From contig CAYWZA010000011.1 of assembly GCA_964462785.1 (NCBI GenBank), forward strand, positions 1 through 29,318: a stretch of DNA of 29,318 nucleotides. Reading direction: 5' to 3'. A program made the position numbers and the translations under genes. Each line of letters opens with the position of its first letter. Position 1 is the stretch's first letter. Positions 1-7,133 of this stretch are shown here, piece by piece. Under the pieces are notes generated by a model that did not search any database, was not told where the DNA came from, and saw only the letters and a list, made by a program, of their open reading frames with translations. The stretch is from JACQKA01 sp964462785. GTDB lineage: Bacteria; Patescibacteriota; Minisyncoccia; Phycocordibacterales; UBA2100.

Positions 1-50
1 TATTTCATGCACTTTGATTATCTCAAAGTGTTGCACTTACTTGTTGAACT
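1..50. repeat. IS-like terminal repeat, left window edge
   Basis: Read outward from the window (reverse complement, starting at 50), the first 24 bases match the outward-reading bases starting at 29271 at 19 of 24 positions without gaps. The match includes a perfect 12-mer (27-38 against 29283-29294, AGTGTTGCACTT as an inverted pair). Two outward-facing copies of one terminal repeat at the two window edges is what an assembly broken at two copies of one insertion sequence would show. The motif reminds me of IS30-type ends, but no transposase is visible and I cannot assign a family. Confidence 0.5.
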
Positions 51-506
51 AGCTTATTCTGGGGGTTGGAAAGTGTCGTACATGCTGAAAATAAATTAGC
101 ACTCGCACAAGAGGCATATCGACTCCTACGTCCTAATGGGAGGTTGGTCATTGCGGAATACTTGCTTCGCGCATCGCCACCACTCACGGAAGATGAATCA
201 TCACACTTACGGCCATGGCTTCATGGCTGGGCGATGCCTGAACTCGAGACTGAGAGTAGTTATAAAGAAATACTTACGACTGCTGGATTTAAAAATATAG
301 AATTCCACGATATTACTGCACAGGTACTTCCGTCGCTCGGAAATTTGAAACGCCTTCTTTTTCTGGGACTTCCAGTAGGACGAATACTCACAGCTCTCAA
401 AATTTTCAGTCTCGAGCATTTTGGGAATATCAAAGGTAGCGCTGCGCAAATAGAAACTTTTGAACGAGGATATTGGCGCTACATGGTAATAACTGCAGAA
501 AAATAA
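48..506 (+). CDS. C-terminal fragment of a class I SAM-dependent methyltransferase (UbiE/sterol or tocopherol MT type), 5'-truncated
   Basis: The reading frame opens after a TGA at 45-47, inside the IS-like edge repeat, and ends at TAA 504-506. Family-like sequence starts at once with FWGLESVVHA, which corresponds to the post-motif-II segment of gamma-tocopherol/sterol-type methyltransferases. Next come the LRPNGRLVIAEY strand and a C-terminal substrate-side region rich in helices. The N-terminal Rossmann half with the glycine-rich SAM motif is absent, so this fragment cannot bind SAM as it stands. A TTG at 66 is the first usual start codon, but it lies inside conserved sequence and is unlikely to be the native start. 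I infer disruption by insertion of the element whose end lies at 1-50. The following gene at 508 starts 1 base after its stop, which suggests an original operon. Confidence 0.6.
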   Translation, partial: TSLFWGLESVVHAENKLALAQEAYRLLRPNGRLVIAEYLLRASPPLTEDESSHLRPWLHGWAMPELETESSYKEILTTAGFKNIEFHDITAQVLPSLGNLKRLLFLGLPVGRILTALKIFSLEHFGNIKGSAAQIETFERGYWRYMVITAEK

Positions 507-507
507 T

Positions 508-741
508 ATGGAAAAACCGTTGTATCCCACAAAAGAAGGAGCTCTCGCGGCAGAAGGCGAGATATATCACCATTACAAAGGTGGAGTGTATCGTTTGTTG
601 AAGCGTGATGTAAACCATTCTGAAACACTCGAAATAGGAGTTCTCTACGAGCATCTTTGGCCATACAACCACGGCTTTTGGTTTCGCCCGCAGGAACTAT
701 TTTTCGGGAAAAATGAGCAAGGGGAGGAAGGGTTAAATTGA
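508..741 (+). CDS. DUF1653 family protein
   Basis: This 77-residue protein has the DUF1653 pattern: a GEIYHHYKGGVYRLL segment, the HSETLE motif, then a Y..L acidic/aromatic stretch, and a C-terminal FRPQELFF that matches the family's WVRP..MF ending. DUF1653 proteins are small soluble bacterial proteins, sometimes fused to other domains, and their function is unknown. The start ATG follows the preceding stop by 1 base, so it was probably translated as part of the operon with the methyltransferase now truncated upstream. The stop codon lies inside the predicted promoter of the downstream tRNA gene. Family assignment is fairly secure; function is open. Confidence 0.8.
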   Translation: MEKPLYPTKEGALAAEGEIYHHYKGGVYRLLKRDVNHSETLEIGVLYEHLWPYNHGFWFRPQELFFGKNEQGEEGLN

Positions 742-766
742 TCAAGAAGGGAGAGTGAGGTATAGT
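738..766 (+). promoter_or_regulatory. Predicted promoter of tRNA-Glu
   Basis: TTGATC (738-743), a 17-base spacer and TATAGT (761-766). Transcription would start near 773. A GGGCAT/ATGCCC hairpin (776-798) lies between this start and the tRNA. Confidence 0.5.
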
Positions 767-811
767 TTTTTGAACGGGCATCTCAAAGAGGTATGCCCCG
801 ACAAACGAAAC

Positions 812-883
812 GGCTCTATCGTCTAACGGTTAGGACACGGCCTTCTCAAGGCTGTAATCCGGGTTCGATTCCCGGTAGAGTCA
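812..883 (+). tRNA. tRNA-Glu, anticodon CTC
   Basis: The 72 bases fold into a complete cloverleaf. The acceptor stem is 812-818 with 876-882, containing one G-T wobble. The D arm is about 821-836. The anticodon stem is 838-842 with 850-854, and its loop TTCTCAA gives anticodon CTC, which reads GAG (Glu). The T arm is 859-863 with 871-875, and its loop is TTCGATT. The discriminator base is A883. CCA is not encoded. The 3' part is repeated in inverted orientation just downstream (see 863-956). Confidence 0.93.
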
Positions 884-956
884 CAGGTTTTGAACGTAGT
901 GAAAAAGCTGTGACTCTACAGCAATGCGCCTGCGCGCATTGCGTCGGGAATCGAAC
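863..956. repeat. Inverted copy of the tRNA-Glu 3' part, split by a 25-base hairpin
   Basis: Bases 863-886 (T loop, T stem, acceptor strand and 3 flanking bases) recur as a perfect inverted copy in two 12-base halves, 908-919 and 945-956. Between the halves lie 25 bases (920-944) that themselves form a 9-bp hairpin (GCAATGCGC, 4-base loop, GCGCATTGC). The 21-base gap between the arms, 887-907, has no clear features. The arrangement looks like an insertion or integration scar at the tRNA 3' end. Confidence 0.75.
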
Positions 957-1137
957 GCCGGAGCGATGTTTTTGCGGTAGCAAAAACCGCGAGGCGTGAC
1001 CCGCGGCACTTAGTTTTCTTGAGCGCAAGGCGCGATGAGAAAACTTAGTGACCGTCAGGTCGATCCCAGCAGAGGTCACGCCCCGATACCCCCACTCGTA
1101 TGGGCACCGAAAGATATTTGTGCGCAAGTTTCTTAAA
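957..1137. repeat. Palindrome-rich non-coding stretch downstream of tRNA-Glu
   Basis: I see no credible gene from 884 to 1184. The stretch holds nested inverted repeats. GTTTTTGC (968-975) pairs with GCAAAAAC (980-987). GGCGTGACC (993-1001) pairs with GGTCACGCC (1074-1082). Inside that pair, an imperfect 14-base pair lies at about 1007-1020 and 1037-1050. The segment 1059-1077 (TCGATCCCAGC and on) resembles the T-arm/acceptor end of another tRNA, but no complete cloverleaf forms. Confidence 0.55.
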
Positions 1138-1167
1138 CAAGAACCCGCCCTCTCGGGCGGATTCTTG
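1138..1167 (-). terminator. Terminator-like hairpin after the secreted PG-binding/Fn3 protein
   Basis: CAAGAA-C-CCGCCC, loop TCTC, GGGCGG-A-TTCTTG forms a 13-position stem with one mismatch. It lies 17 bases beyond the stop of the minus-strand gene at 1185. The U tract is short (TTGTTT). Confidence 0.6.
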
Positions 1168-1184
1168 GTGCCTGCGACTGAAAA

Positions 1185-1826
1185 CTATTTCGTCGCGAGA
1201 GACTTGGCGACTGTCCACATGATATTGCCCGGACCGTCAATCGATTCACGGACGTAGTAATACGTCGTGTTTGGCTGCAGTCCTGCAATGGTAAGGCTTG
1301 CCGTTGCACCGTATCCATTCGTGCTCACGCTCGGAGCTGTCGAATAGAGGAACGGCCAAGTTGTGCCGTACATCACGCGGCTCTTTGCCGACTCGCTGGT
1401 TGTCCAGCTCACCGTGGCTGAATTTGAGGTAGACGAGATGGTTTCGGGATTCATGATCGGTGCCGATAGATCGGCGCCACTCGATACGCCTCCGCCCATT
1501 TGCGCGTTGATCATGGCGAGTGTGAGTGGACCGACGCGCCCGACTGCAGGAAGGTTGTTTGCTGTCTGGAAACGCGATACAGCAGCTTGGGTCAACGAGC
1601 CGAAGTAGCCGCTGATGATTCCTTCGGGGTAGATCGAGCTGTTTCCAGCGAGGAATGACTGGAGTGAAGTCACATCAGAGCCGCTCATGCCGAAGTCGAG
1701 CTGTTGCGAAAGCATAGCCGCTTGAGCGAAAGGCGGCAGGATGAACGCGACCGCGAGAATCGCGAGGATAATAATGGTCGCAAGCATCAGACCGTTAGTC
1801 TGAAGCCACGTAGTAATTCGAGACAT
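1185..1826 (-). CDS. Secreted peptidoglycan-binding domain + fibronectin-III-like protein
   Basis: The 213-residue product starts MSRITTWLQT and has one hydrophobic segment at about residues 14-36, ending in AQA, either a signal peptide or a membrane anchor. Residues about 47-107 match the PG_binding_1 fold (GMSGSDVTSLQSFL, then YFGSLTQAAVSRFQ and GRVGPLTLAMIN), a repeat that binds cell-wall glycan peptides. Residues about 120-210 look like the Fn3-type domain of purple acid phosphatases (SATVSWTTSESAKSRVMYG, then LTIAGLQPNTTYYYVR). No catalytic domain follows, so it is probably a wall-associated structural or adhesive protein. ATG 1826 is chosen over an in-frame TTG at 1856 because a TTGGTT/CATAAT promoter ends 7 bases before it, so the mRNA is probably leaderless. 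It is a single gene read towards a terminator. Confidence 0.8.
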   Translation of the reverse strand: MSRITTWLQTNGLMLATIIILAILAVAFILPPFAQAAMLSQQLDFGMSGSDVTSLQSFLAGNSSIYPEGIISGYFGSLTQAAVSRFQTANNLPAVGRVGPLTLAMINAQMGGGVSSGADLSAPIMNPETISSTSNSATVSWTTSESAKSRVMYGTTWPFLYSTAPSVSTNGYGATASLTIAGLQPNTTYYYVRESIDGPGNIMWTVAKSLATK

Positions 1827-1833
1827 AGTTTTT

Positions 1834-1861
1834 ATTATGAGAAGATTGTGTTCCAAACCAA
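1834..1861 (-). promoter_or_regulatory. Predicted promoter of the PG-binding/Fn3 gene
   Basis: On the minus strand: TTGGTT, a 16-base spacer, CATAAT, then 7 bases to the ATG at 1826. This predicts a leaderless mRNA. Confidence 0.45.
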
Positions 1862-2107
1862 CAGACGAACCATGGCGGAACTAATGAATGGGAGGCTAGT
1901 AGCGACCCTGAATCCGACCCCGTCTATTGGGAGATTCAGCCACTGGTGCTTAGTTATTACCGACTCCTTGCACTCTACAGGATGCTCGTGAGGGTGTCGT
2001 GAATGTGGGATTTAGCTACCTGCATTAAACCTTCATGAAGACGTGCTACACTGACGTGTGCCTCGTTCTATTATACATACATCGCGGCGACTTAAAAAGT
2101 TGCTCGT
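1862..2107. other. Intergenic region upstream of the hybrid kinase
   Basis: No gene is seen here. It contains a perfect 10-base palindrome CTTCATGAAG (2031-2040) and an AT-rich TATTATACAT block (2069-2078) that could be a -10 region for the kinase gene at 2108. No good -35 or Shine-Dalgarno site was found, so promoter assignment is weak. Confidence 0.3.
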
Positions 2108-5100
2108 ATGAAGCGCCACAAGACTGGTGCGGATTTGTACATCGTCGGCGTAGGAGGATCTGCAGGGGCTCTCGTCGCCTTCAGTGAGCTATTGAGTAAT
2201 ATCCCCAAAAATTCGGGTCTTGCGTTTGTCATAGTTCAGCATCTACTCGCCGGCTCCAAGAGTAATTTAAGCGAGATCCTTGCAGGCAAGACGGAGCTTG
2301 TCGTCAAAGAAGTCAGCAAGGATACACGCATCGAACCAAATCATGTCTATGTCATTCCTTCGCATAAAAATATCGTCCTTGCGGACAATGAGCTGAGGCT
2401 TTCGCCACGGAAAAAAGACGGACTGAACCTTTCGATTGATGAATTCCTTGTTTCTTTGGCGAACGGCAAAAAGCAGAACGCCATCGGCGTGGTGCTCTCG
2501 GGCACCGGCTCGGACGGCACCCGTGGCATGCAAGCGATACGGGAAGTGGGAGGCATCACGTTCGTCCAAGGCAAGGGCGCTGCATTTTCTGCCATGCCAG
2601 AGAGCGTGATAGCGGCTGGCCTCGCAGACTTCATACTCAGCCCCTCGGAGATTGCCAAAAAGCTCGTGCAAATCGCTAGCAGCGCTCCACGAAATGCGAG
2701 CGACGAAGAAGAGTCAGATAAGAATTCAATAGTATCAGATGCGGAAACGAAGGATTTTCGCAAAATACTGGCGCTTTTGCTCGCCTCGAGTGACGTTGAT
2801 TTTACCTACTACAAACCAGGAACACTCAAACGGCGCATTACGCGGCGTATGATCCTGAAGAATTTAAGGAGCTTCAGCGAATATGCCGAATATCTGCAGA
2901 AAAACCCAAAGGAAGTGGATTCGCTGTACCAAGATATCCTCATAAAGGTGACGCACTTCTTTCGCGACCAGAGCCTTTTCGACTTCTTGCAAAAATCCAT
3001 CCTCCCCCAGCTGCTCAAGCAGAAACCCGCGTCTATCAGGGTCTGGGTACCTGGCTGCGCGACGGGAGAAGAGGTATATTCGCTGGCGATTACGCTCGCG
3101 GCATTCATGGATAAGCAGAAGAAGCATATTCCCATACAGATTTTTGGAACGGATATTAGCGAGGTGGCTCTGAATACAGCTCGCGCTGCAAAATACCCGC
3201 AGAGCATTGAGACGAATGTACCCCAAAAGTTTCTCAGTAAGTATTTTATCGAGACGACAAACGGATATGAGATCAATGCGACTATCAGGGCGATGTGCAT
3301 CTTTGCCAAACACAATATCGTCAAGGACGTTCCGTTCACCAAGATGGACATAGTGAGTTGCCGGAACGTGTTGATCTATCTCGATTCAATGCTTCAGAAG
3401 AAGGCGTTTCCCATCTTCCACTATGCGCTGAAACCAAAAGGTTTCCTCCTCCTGGGCACTGCCGAGACGGCGACGAGTTTCCAGGATCTTTTCGCAGCGG
3501 CAGACAAAAATCAGAAAGTGTATACAAGGAAGCAAATGCCCTCCCCGGTGAGGATGGATTTTACCGCTCCCAACCCTCCGCTGCCAAAGGCGCTCAAGCA
3601 GCCTGAAAAAGAATTGATGGATATTGGAAAACGGGCAGACAAGATCGTGCTTTTGCGGCATGCCCCCGCAGGAATCATCATCAACGACGACCTTGCCATC
3701 ATCCAATTCCGCGGCGATGTAAGCCCTTACCTCAAGCACGCACCAGGACGCGCGACGCTCGATCTCGTCAAAATGGCTCATCGGACACTGCTCGCGACGT
3801 TACTGAGCATGATCGAACGGGCGCGAAAGAGCGGGGCGACCATCAGGGGCACACACACCGGCCTACAGGTGAATCTGGAGGTCATCCCCCTCGACGAACC
3901 ATCGGCGTCAGAAAAGCGATTTCTCATTTTATTCGAAGATGCAGCTGCTACTAGGAAGTCGCGCAGTGCGGCAGCCGGGAAAAAGGGCAGGGCTGTGCGA
4001 GGGGGTATCGAGGCAGAGGAGGAGTTGTCGACTACTATTGATCAGTTGCAATCCGTAATAGAGGCTCGTGATATAACGAACGAGGAATTGCGATCCGCAC
4101 ATGAAGAAGTCATGTCGGCTAACGAAGAGCTCCAAAGCACCAATGAGGAGTTGGAGACCACGAAAGAAGAGCTGCAGTCGACGAACGAAGAGCTGATGAC
4201 GCCGAATGCGGAACTCCAGAATCGCAATGCCCATCTGAAGAGCATAGAAACGTCTCATCAAAAGATGGTGCCGCAATTCAAGCTGCGCGGAGAGGAGCTG
4301 CACCGCAAAGACGAGTTCATCTCTATTCTCGGACATGAATTGCGGAACCCACTTGCGCCCATTGTGCACATGGCGGAGCTTGCGCGGCTCCACGGTATCA
4401 AAGACCCCGAAGTCAAACACATGATGGATGTCGTCGGGCGGCAGGCAAAGCTGATGAGCGAGGTCATTGAAAGCCTACTTGATGCGGCGCGAGCGCAGAG
4501 CAGGAAGATCGATATAAAGACAGAGCCGGTGGATTTCAATACGCTCATTCATCACGCCATCGAAACCGTACAGCCGCACTTAGAACACAGCACACGCACC
4601 ATCGAATTGCAGCTTTTGGATTCGCCCACGCGCATTCTCCTCGATCCGCTGCGTATCGAACAGGTCATCGTAAACCTCCTGACCAACGCTATCAAATACA
4701 CCGCGCCAGACGGCAAGATCAGCCTTTCCGTCACCCGGGAAGACGGAATGATCGTACTCTGCGTCAAAGATAATGGGATGGGCATTTCCAAGGAAATGCT
4801 TCCGAAGGTTTTCGACCTTTTCTCGCAAGAAAATCAAGCACTGACCGACTTCAAGGGCGGACTCGGTGTTGGTCTGATGCTTGCGAAGACGATTGCAGAG
4901 CTCCACGATGGGTCTCTCACCGTCTCGAGCGAGGGACCGGACAAAGGAAGCGAGTTCGTCTTGAGGCTGCCGTTCAATGAAAGCGCGGAAACGAGCGGGG
5001 CGCCTGCGGGAGGATCCATTGCTACAGATGTAGCATTACCTAAGAAGCGCATCATGCTGGTGGATGACAATAAAGCGCTTGCGGATGTGTTTGGGAGATT

Positions 5101-5395
5101 GCTTACTAATCTTGGTCAAGAAGTACGGGTGGCGTACGATGGGGCTTCTGCCCTCGCGATGGTTCATGACTTCAAGCCGGAGGTTATCTTCATAGACATA
5201 GTCATGCCTCACATGAGCGGGTATGACCTCGTGCAAGCGCTTAGAAAAGACTCCTCGCTCACCGAAACGAGATTTATCGCATTAAGCGGCTTTGGGAAAG
5301 AATTCATAGAGAGTTCGAAAGATGCAGGTTTCGATGATCATCTCACCAAGCCAGTCAGCGTGGTCAACCTACAGAAGATTTTATCTGCGATCTGA
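2108..5395 (+). CDS. CheB-CheR-histidine kinase-receiver hybrid signalling protein
   Basis: One 1095-residue chain carries, in order: a CheB methylesterase domain (about 9-190; catalytic-type Ser18 in GGSAGA, His45 in QHL, Asp136 in GTGSDGT); a CheR methyltransferase domain (about 215-485; SAM motif VPGCATGEEVYS, then FGTDIS, and SCRNVLIYL); a divergent PAS-like segment (about 510-620); a Glu/Asn-rich coiled coil (about 640-710, NEELQSTNEELETT type); a HisKA dimerisation domain with His743 in GHELRNPL; a HATPase domain (N box NLLTNAIKY, G boxes DNGMGIS and GGLGVGL); and a C-terminal receiver with phospho-acceptor Asp1030 in IDIVMP. The protein looks soluble and lacks the N-terminal receiver of true CheB. 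No chemoreceptor, CheA or flagellar gene lies nearby, so a role in general signalling is more likely than chemotaxis; that is inference. All key residues are present, so it looks functional. Large signalling chains like this are uncommon in reduced CPR genomes, so acquisition by transfer is possible. Confidence 0.93.
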   Translation: MKRHKTGADLYIVGVGGSAGALVAFSELLSNIPKNSGLAFVIVQHLLAGSKSNLSEILAGKTELVVKEVSKDTRIEPNHVYVIPSHKNIVLADNELRLSPRKKDGLNLSIDEFLVSLANGKKQNAIGVVLSGTGSDGTRGMQAIREVGGITFVQGKGAAFSAMPESVIAAGLADFILSPSEIAKKLVQIASSAPRNASDEEESDKNSIVSDAETKDFRKILALLLASSDVDFTYYKPGTLKRRITRRMILKNLRSFSEYAEYLQKNPKEVDSLYQDILIKVTHFFRDQSLFDFLQKSILPQLLKQKPASIRVWVPGCATGEEVYSLAITLAAFMDKQKKHIPIQIFGTDISEVALNTARAAKYPQSIETNVPQKFLSKYFIETTNGYEINATIRAMCIFAKHNIVKDVPFTKMDIVSCRNVLIYLDSMLQKKAFPIFHYALKPKGFLLLGTAETATSFQDLFAAADKNQKVYTRKQMPSPVRMDFTAPNPPLPKALKQPEKELMDIGKRADKIVLLRHAPAGIIINDDLAIIQFRGDVSPYLKHAPGRATLDLVKMAHRTLLATLLSMIERARKSGATIRGTHTGLQVNLEVIPLDEPSASEKRFLILFEDAAATRKSRSAAAGKKGRAVRGGIEAEEELSTTIDQLQSVIEARDITNEELRSAHEEVMSANEELQSTNEELETTKEELQSTNEELMTPNAELQNRNAHLKSIETSHQKMVPQFKLRGEELHRKDEFISILGHELRNPLAPIVHMAELARLHGIKDPEVKHMMDVVGRQAKLMSEVIESLLDAARAQSRKIDIKTEPVDFNTLIHHAIETVQPHLEHSTRTIELQLLDSPTRILLDPLRIEQVIVNLLTNAIKYTAPDGKISLSVTREDGMIVLCVKDNGMGISKEMLPKVFDLFSQENQALTDFKGGLGVGLMLAKTIAELHDGSLTVSSEGPDKGSEFVLRLPFNESAETSGAPAGGSIATDVALPKKRIMLVDDNKALADVFGRLLTNLGQEVRVAYDGASALAMVHDFKPEVIFIDIVMPHMSGYDLVQALRKDSSLTETRFIALSGFGKEFIESSKDAGFDDHLTKPVSVVNLQKILSAI

Positions 5396-5449
5396 GCAAA
5401 TTTGCCGTAACAAGTTCACACTATCCACACGAAAGACGATAAGAACATA

Positions 5450-5477
5450 TTGACAAACGGTAAATCCTGACTAAGCT
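5450..5477 (+). promoter_or_regulatory. Predicted promoter of the DUF2975 operon
   Basis: Consensus TTGACA (5450-5455), a 16-base spacer and TAAGCT (5472-5477), then 7 bases to the ATG at 5485. No Shine-Dalgarno site is present. Confidence 0.4.
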
Positions 5478-5484
5478 TAAGCAC

Positions 5485-5946
5485 ATGAAGCAAGGGTCAA
5501 CGTTTTTCTTGAAGTCGGTGATTTACCTCATCGGGCTCGCCGTGCTTGCGTTGTGCGTGATCATCGGCGGCGTAATCACCTCGGGAAATGCGGGGATGTA
5601 TCTTACGGTGACGCTTGTCATGCTGGTAGCGGCAGTACCATTTTTCTACGCGCTCTATCAGGGGCTGCTCCTCCTTGGCTATATAGAAAGCAACAGTGCG
5701 TTCTCGGATCTGTCGGTAAAAGCGATTAAGAACATTAAATACTGTGCATTCACAATCAGCGCGATCTATGCCGCTGCGATGCCGCTCATAATTACGGTGG
5801 CAGAGAAGGACGATGCGCCTGGTGCTGTGATGATCGGATTGGTATGTATCTTTGCGCCGCTCATCACCGGCGTATTTGCTGCAGTGCTTCAGAAGCTTCT
5901 TCAAAATGCCATAGATATTAAATCAGAGAATGACTTCACGGTCTAA
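5485..5946 (+). CDS. DUF2975 family membrane protein
   Basis: This 153-residue protein has four predicted membrane helices (about 9-31, 37-63, 84-107, 115-137) and a conserved-looking cytosolic segment between helices 2 and 3 (AFSDLSVKAIKNIKYCA), as in DUF2975. Members of that family are usually encoded immediately before a small YozG-like Cro/C1 regulator. The same pairing occurs here, with the HTH gene 6 bases downstream. The biochemical role is unknown. The start ATG sits 7 bases after a -10-like box and lacks a ribosome binding site, suggesting a leaderless transcript for the four-gene set 5485-7092. Confidence 0.8.
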   Translation: MKQGSTFFLKSVIYLIGLAVLALCVIIGGVITSGNAGMYLTVTLVMLVAAVPFFYALYQGLLLLGYIESNSAFSDLSVKAIKNIKYCAFTISAIYAAAMPLIITVAEKDDAPGAVMIGLVCIFAPLITGVFAAVLQKLLQNAIDIKSENDFTV

Positions 5947-5952
5947 AACTGT

Positions 5953-6159
5953 ATGGCAATCATCATCAACGTCGACGTGATGCTCGCGAAGAGAAAAATG
6001 AGCGTAACTGAGCTCGCCGAGAAGGTGGGCATCACCATGGCAAATGTATCCATTCTAAAAAATGGAAGGGCGAGAGCCATTCGATTCTCAACTCTGGAGG
6101 CGATCTGCAAAGCTTTGGATTGTCAGCCCGGGGATTTATTAGAGTGCAACCGTGCGTAG
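5953..6159 (+). CDS. YozG-like Cro/C1-type helix-turn-helix regulator
   Basis: A 68-residue single-domain DNA-binding protein of the HTH_26/YozG type. It reads LAKRKMSVTELAEKVGITMANVSILKNGRARAIRFSTLEAICKALDCQPGDLLE. The first helix pair is TELAEKVGIT, the recognition helix ANVSILKNG, and the typical C-terminal motif CKALDCQPGDLL follows. It starts 6 bases after the DUF2975 gene, the usual partner, and is presumably co-transcribed. By analogy with the family it may regulate its own operon; no operator could be identified. Confidence 0.85.
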   Translation: MAIIINVDVMLAKRKMSVTELAEKVGITMANVSILKNGRARAIRFSTLEAICKALDCQPGDLLECNRA

Positions 6160-6174
6160 CCGAGCAGTGGTCGT

Positions 6175-6531
6175 ATGACCATAAAAAGTAATACACACAA
6201 TATGACCACCAATCCTCATTACAACGCCCTCTTTGCCATCGCATATATCGCACTGCTCGTGACGGGAGTCTTCTACGGGTCCAATCTATTTGAGGGCGTG
6301 TTGGAAGAAACCATTTTCCTCCCCATGGGATTTCTCGCCACATTCGTGCTCTCTGCCGCGCTCATGGCGTATCTGTTCTTCTACCAGCCCGTCATCCTGT
6401 TTATGGATGGCCGGCGTGAGGAGGCGCTCACATTCTTTTTTCGTACAGTGGGCACGTTCGCTGCAGCTACGGTAATAGTCATTATCACCGCACTCGTTGC
6501 GGGCGCTCTCGGCATCACATCGTTACAGTAA
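6175..6531 (+). CDS. Small three-helix membrane protein, function unknown
   Basis: 118 residues with three hydrophobic segments (about 18-38, 46-72, 88-112). The second ends in a short charged loop, MDGRREEA. I do not recognise a characterised family. An internal ATG at 6202 (MTTNPHY) is an equally plausible start, because neither ATG has a clear ribosome binding site. It lies 15 bases after the HTH gene and 3 bases before the next gene, so it is probably the third gene of the DUF2975 operon. Confidence 0.6.
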   Translation: MTIKSNTHNMTTNPHYNALFAIAYIALLVTGVFYGSNLFEGVLEETIFLPMGFLATFVLSAALMAYLFFYQPVILFMDGRREEALTFFFRTVGTFAAATVIVIITALVAGALGITSLQ

Positions 6532-6534
6532 ACC

Positions 6535-7092
6535 ATGAACCACATTCTAAAAAGCGGCACGCTCATTATTATAGTACTCGGACTCTTTCTCGGAGTTCGC
6601 TACATCAGCACGACAGTCCGCTATGGCTGCGCTCATGTGCCGCTCGAGAACGTGGAAGGCGGAGACGATTGCCCGCCGCCCTTTGTCGGCGCAGGAAAGC
6701 TCGGCTGGTTCCTGACCGGCGGGTCTCTCATGCCGCTTTGGAACCGCGATGCTACGACAGTGGACAGAATCAGCTGGAGCATTGAGAAAGCAGATCGGGC
6801 TATCACGAGTGAGGACGATTACCGCTTCTATGAACAAAAGATCGCTGCTGGCGTGACAACTTTTGACGGCACGACAAAGCGGTACGATCTCGGCACCGCA
6901 TACGGATGCGCCAGTAACACAAAGAGCGAACTTGTGGACGGAAAGTTTATGCGAGGCACCGTGGATTGCTATTACGCTCTCATGGGCACTAAATTCGCCG
7001 CATTCTCTCAAAAGGACCGATTCTACATAGAGCGCTACGACGAGTCTGCAAAGGACGGTAGCATACAAACGACCACACTCGTGGAAATCTAG
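6535..7092 (+). CDS. Membrane-anchored or secreted protein, function unknown
   Basis: 185 residues with an N-terminal hydrophobic segment (about 7-24) that is either a signal peptide or an anchor, followed by a polar extracytoplasmic region. That region contains four Cys (in YGCAHV, DDCPPP, YGCASN and VDCYYA), which could form two disulfides. No known domain is recognised. Its start overlaps nothing but follows the previous stop by 3 bases, so it reads as the last gene of the 5485-7092 operon. Confidence 0.6.
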   Translation: MNHILKSGTLIIIVLGLFLGVRYISTTVRYGCAHVPLENVEGGDDCPPPFVGAGKLGWFLTGGSLMPLWNRDATTVDRISWSIEKADRAITSEDDYRFYEQKIAAGVTTFDGTTKRYDLGTAYGCASNTKSELVDGKFMRGTVDCYYALMGTKFAAFSQKDRFYIERYDESAKDGSIQTTTLVEI

Positions 7093-7121
7093 CTGTTCAT
7101 GAGACAGTCTCTTAAAGCGTA

Positions 7122-7127
7122 TATACT
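7122..7127 (+). promoter_or_regulatory. Predicted -10 box of the 6S-like RNA
   Basis: TATACT at 7122-7127 places transcription start near 7134, exactly at the base of the closing stem of the structured RNA. No good -35 was found. Confidence 0.4.
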
Positions 7128-7133
7128 TACAAG

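Noticed and set aside
793..999. Short plus-strand reading frame over tRNA-Glu and the inverted repeat
   Set aside because: It overlaps the tRNA gene entirely and has no protein-like composition.
1059..1083. Second tRNA gene
   Set aside because: Only a T-arm/acceptor-like end is present; no D arm or anticodon arm can be formed on either strand.
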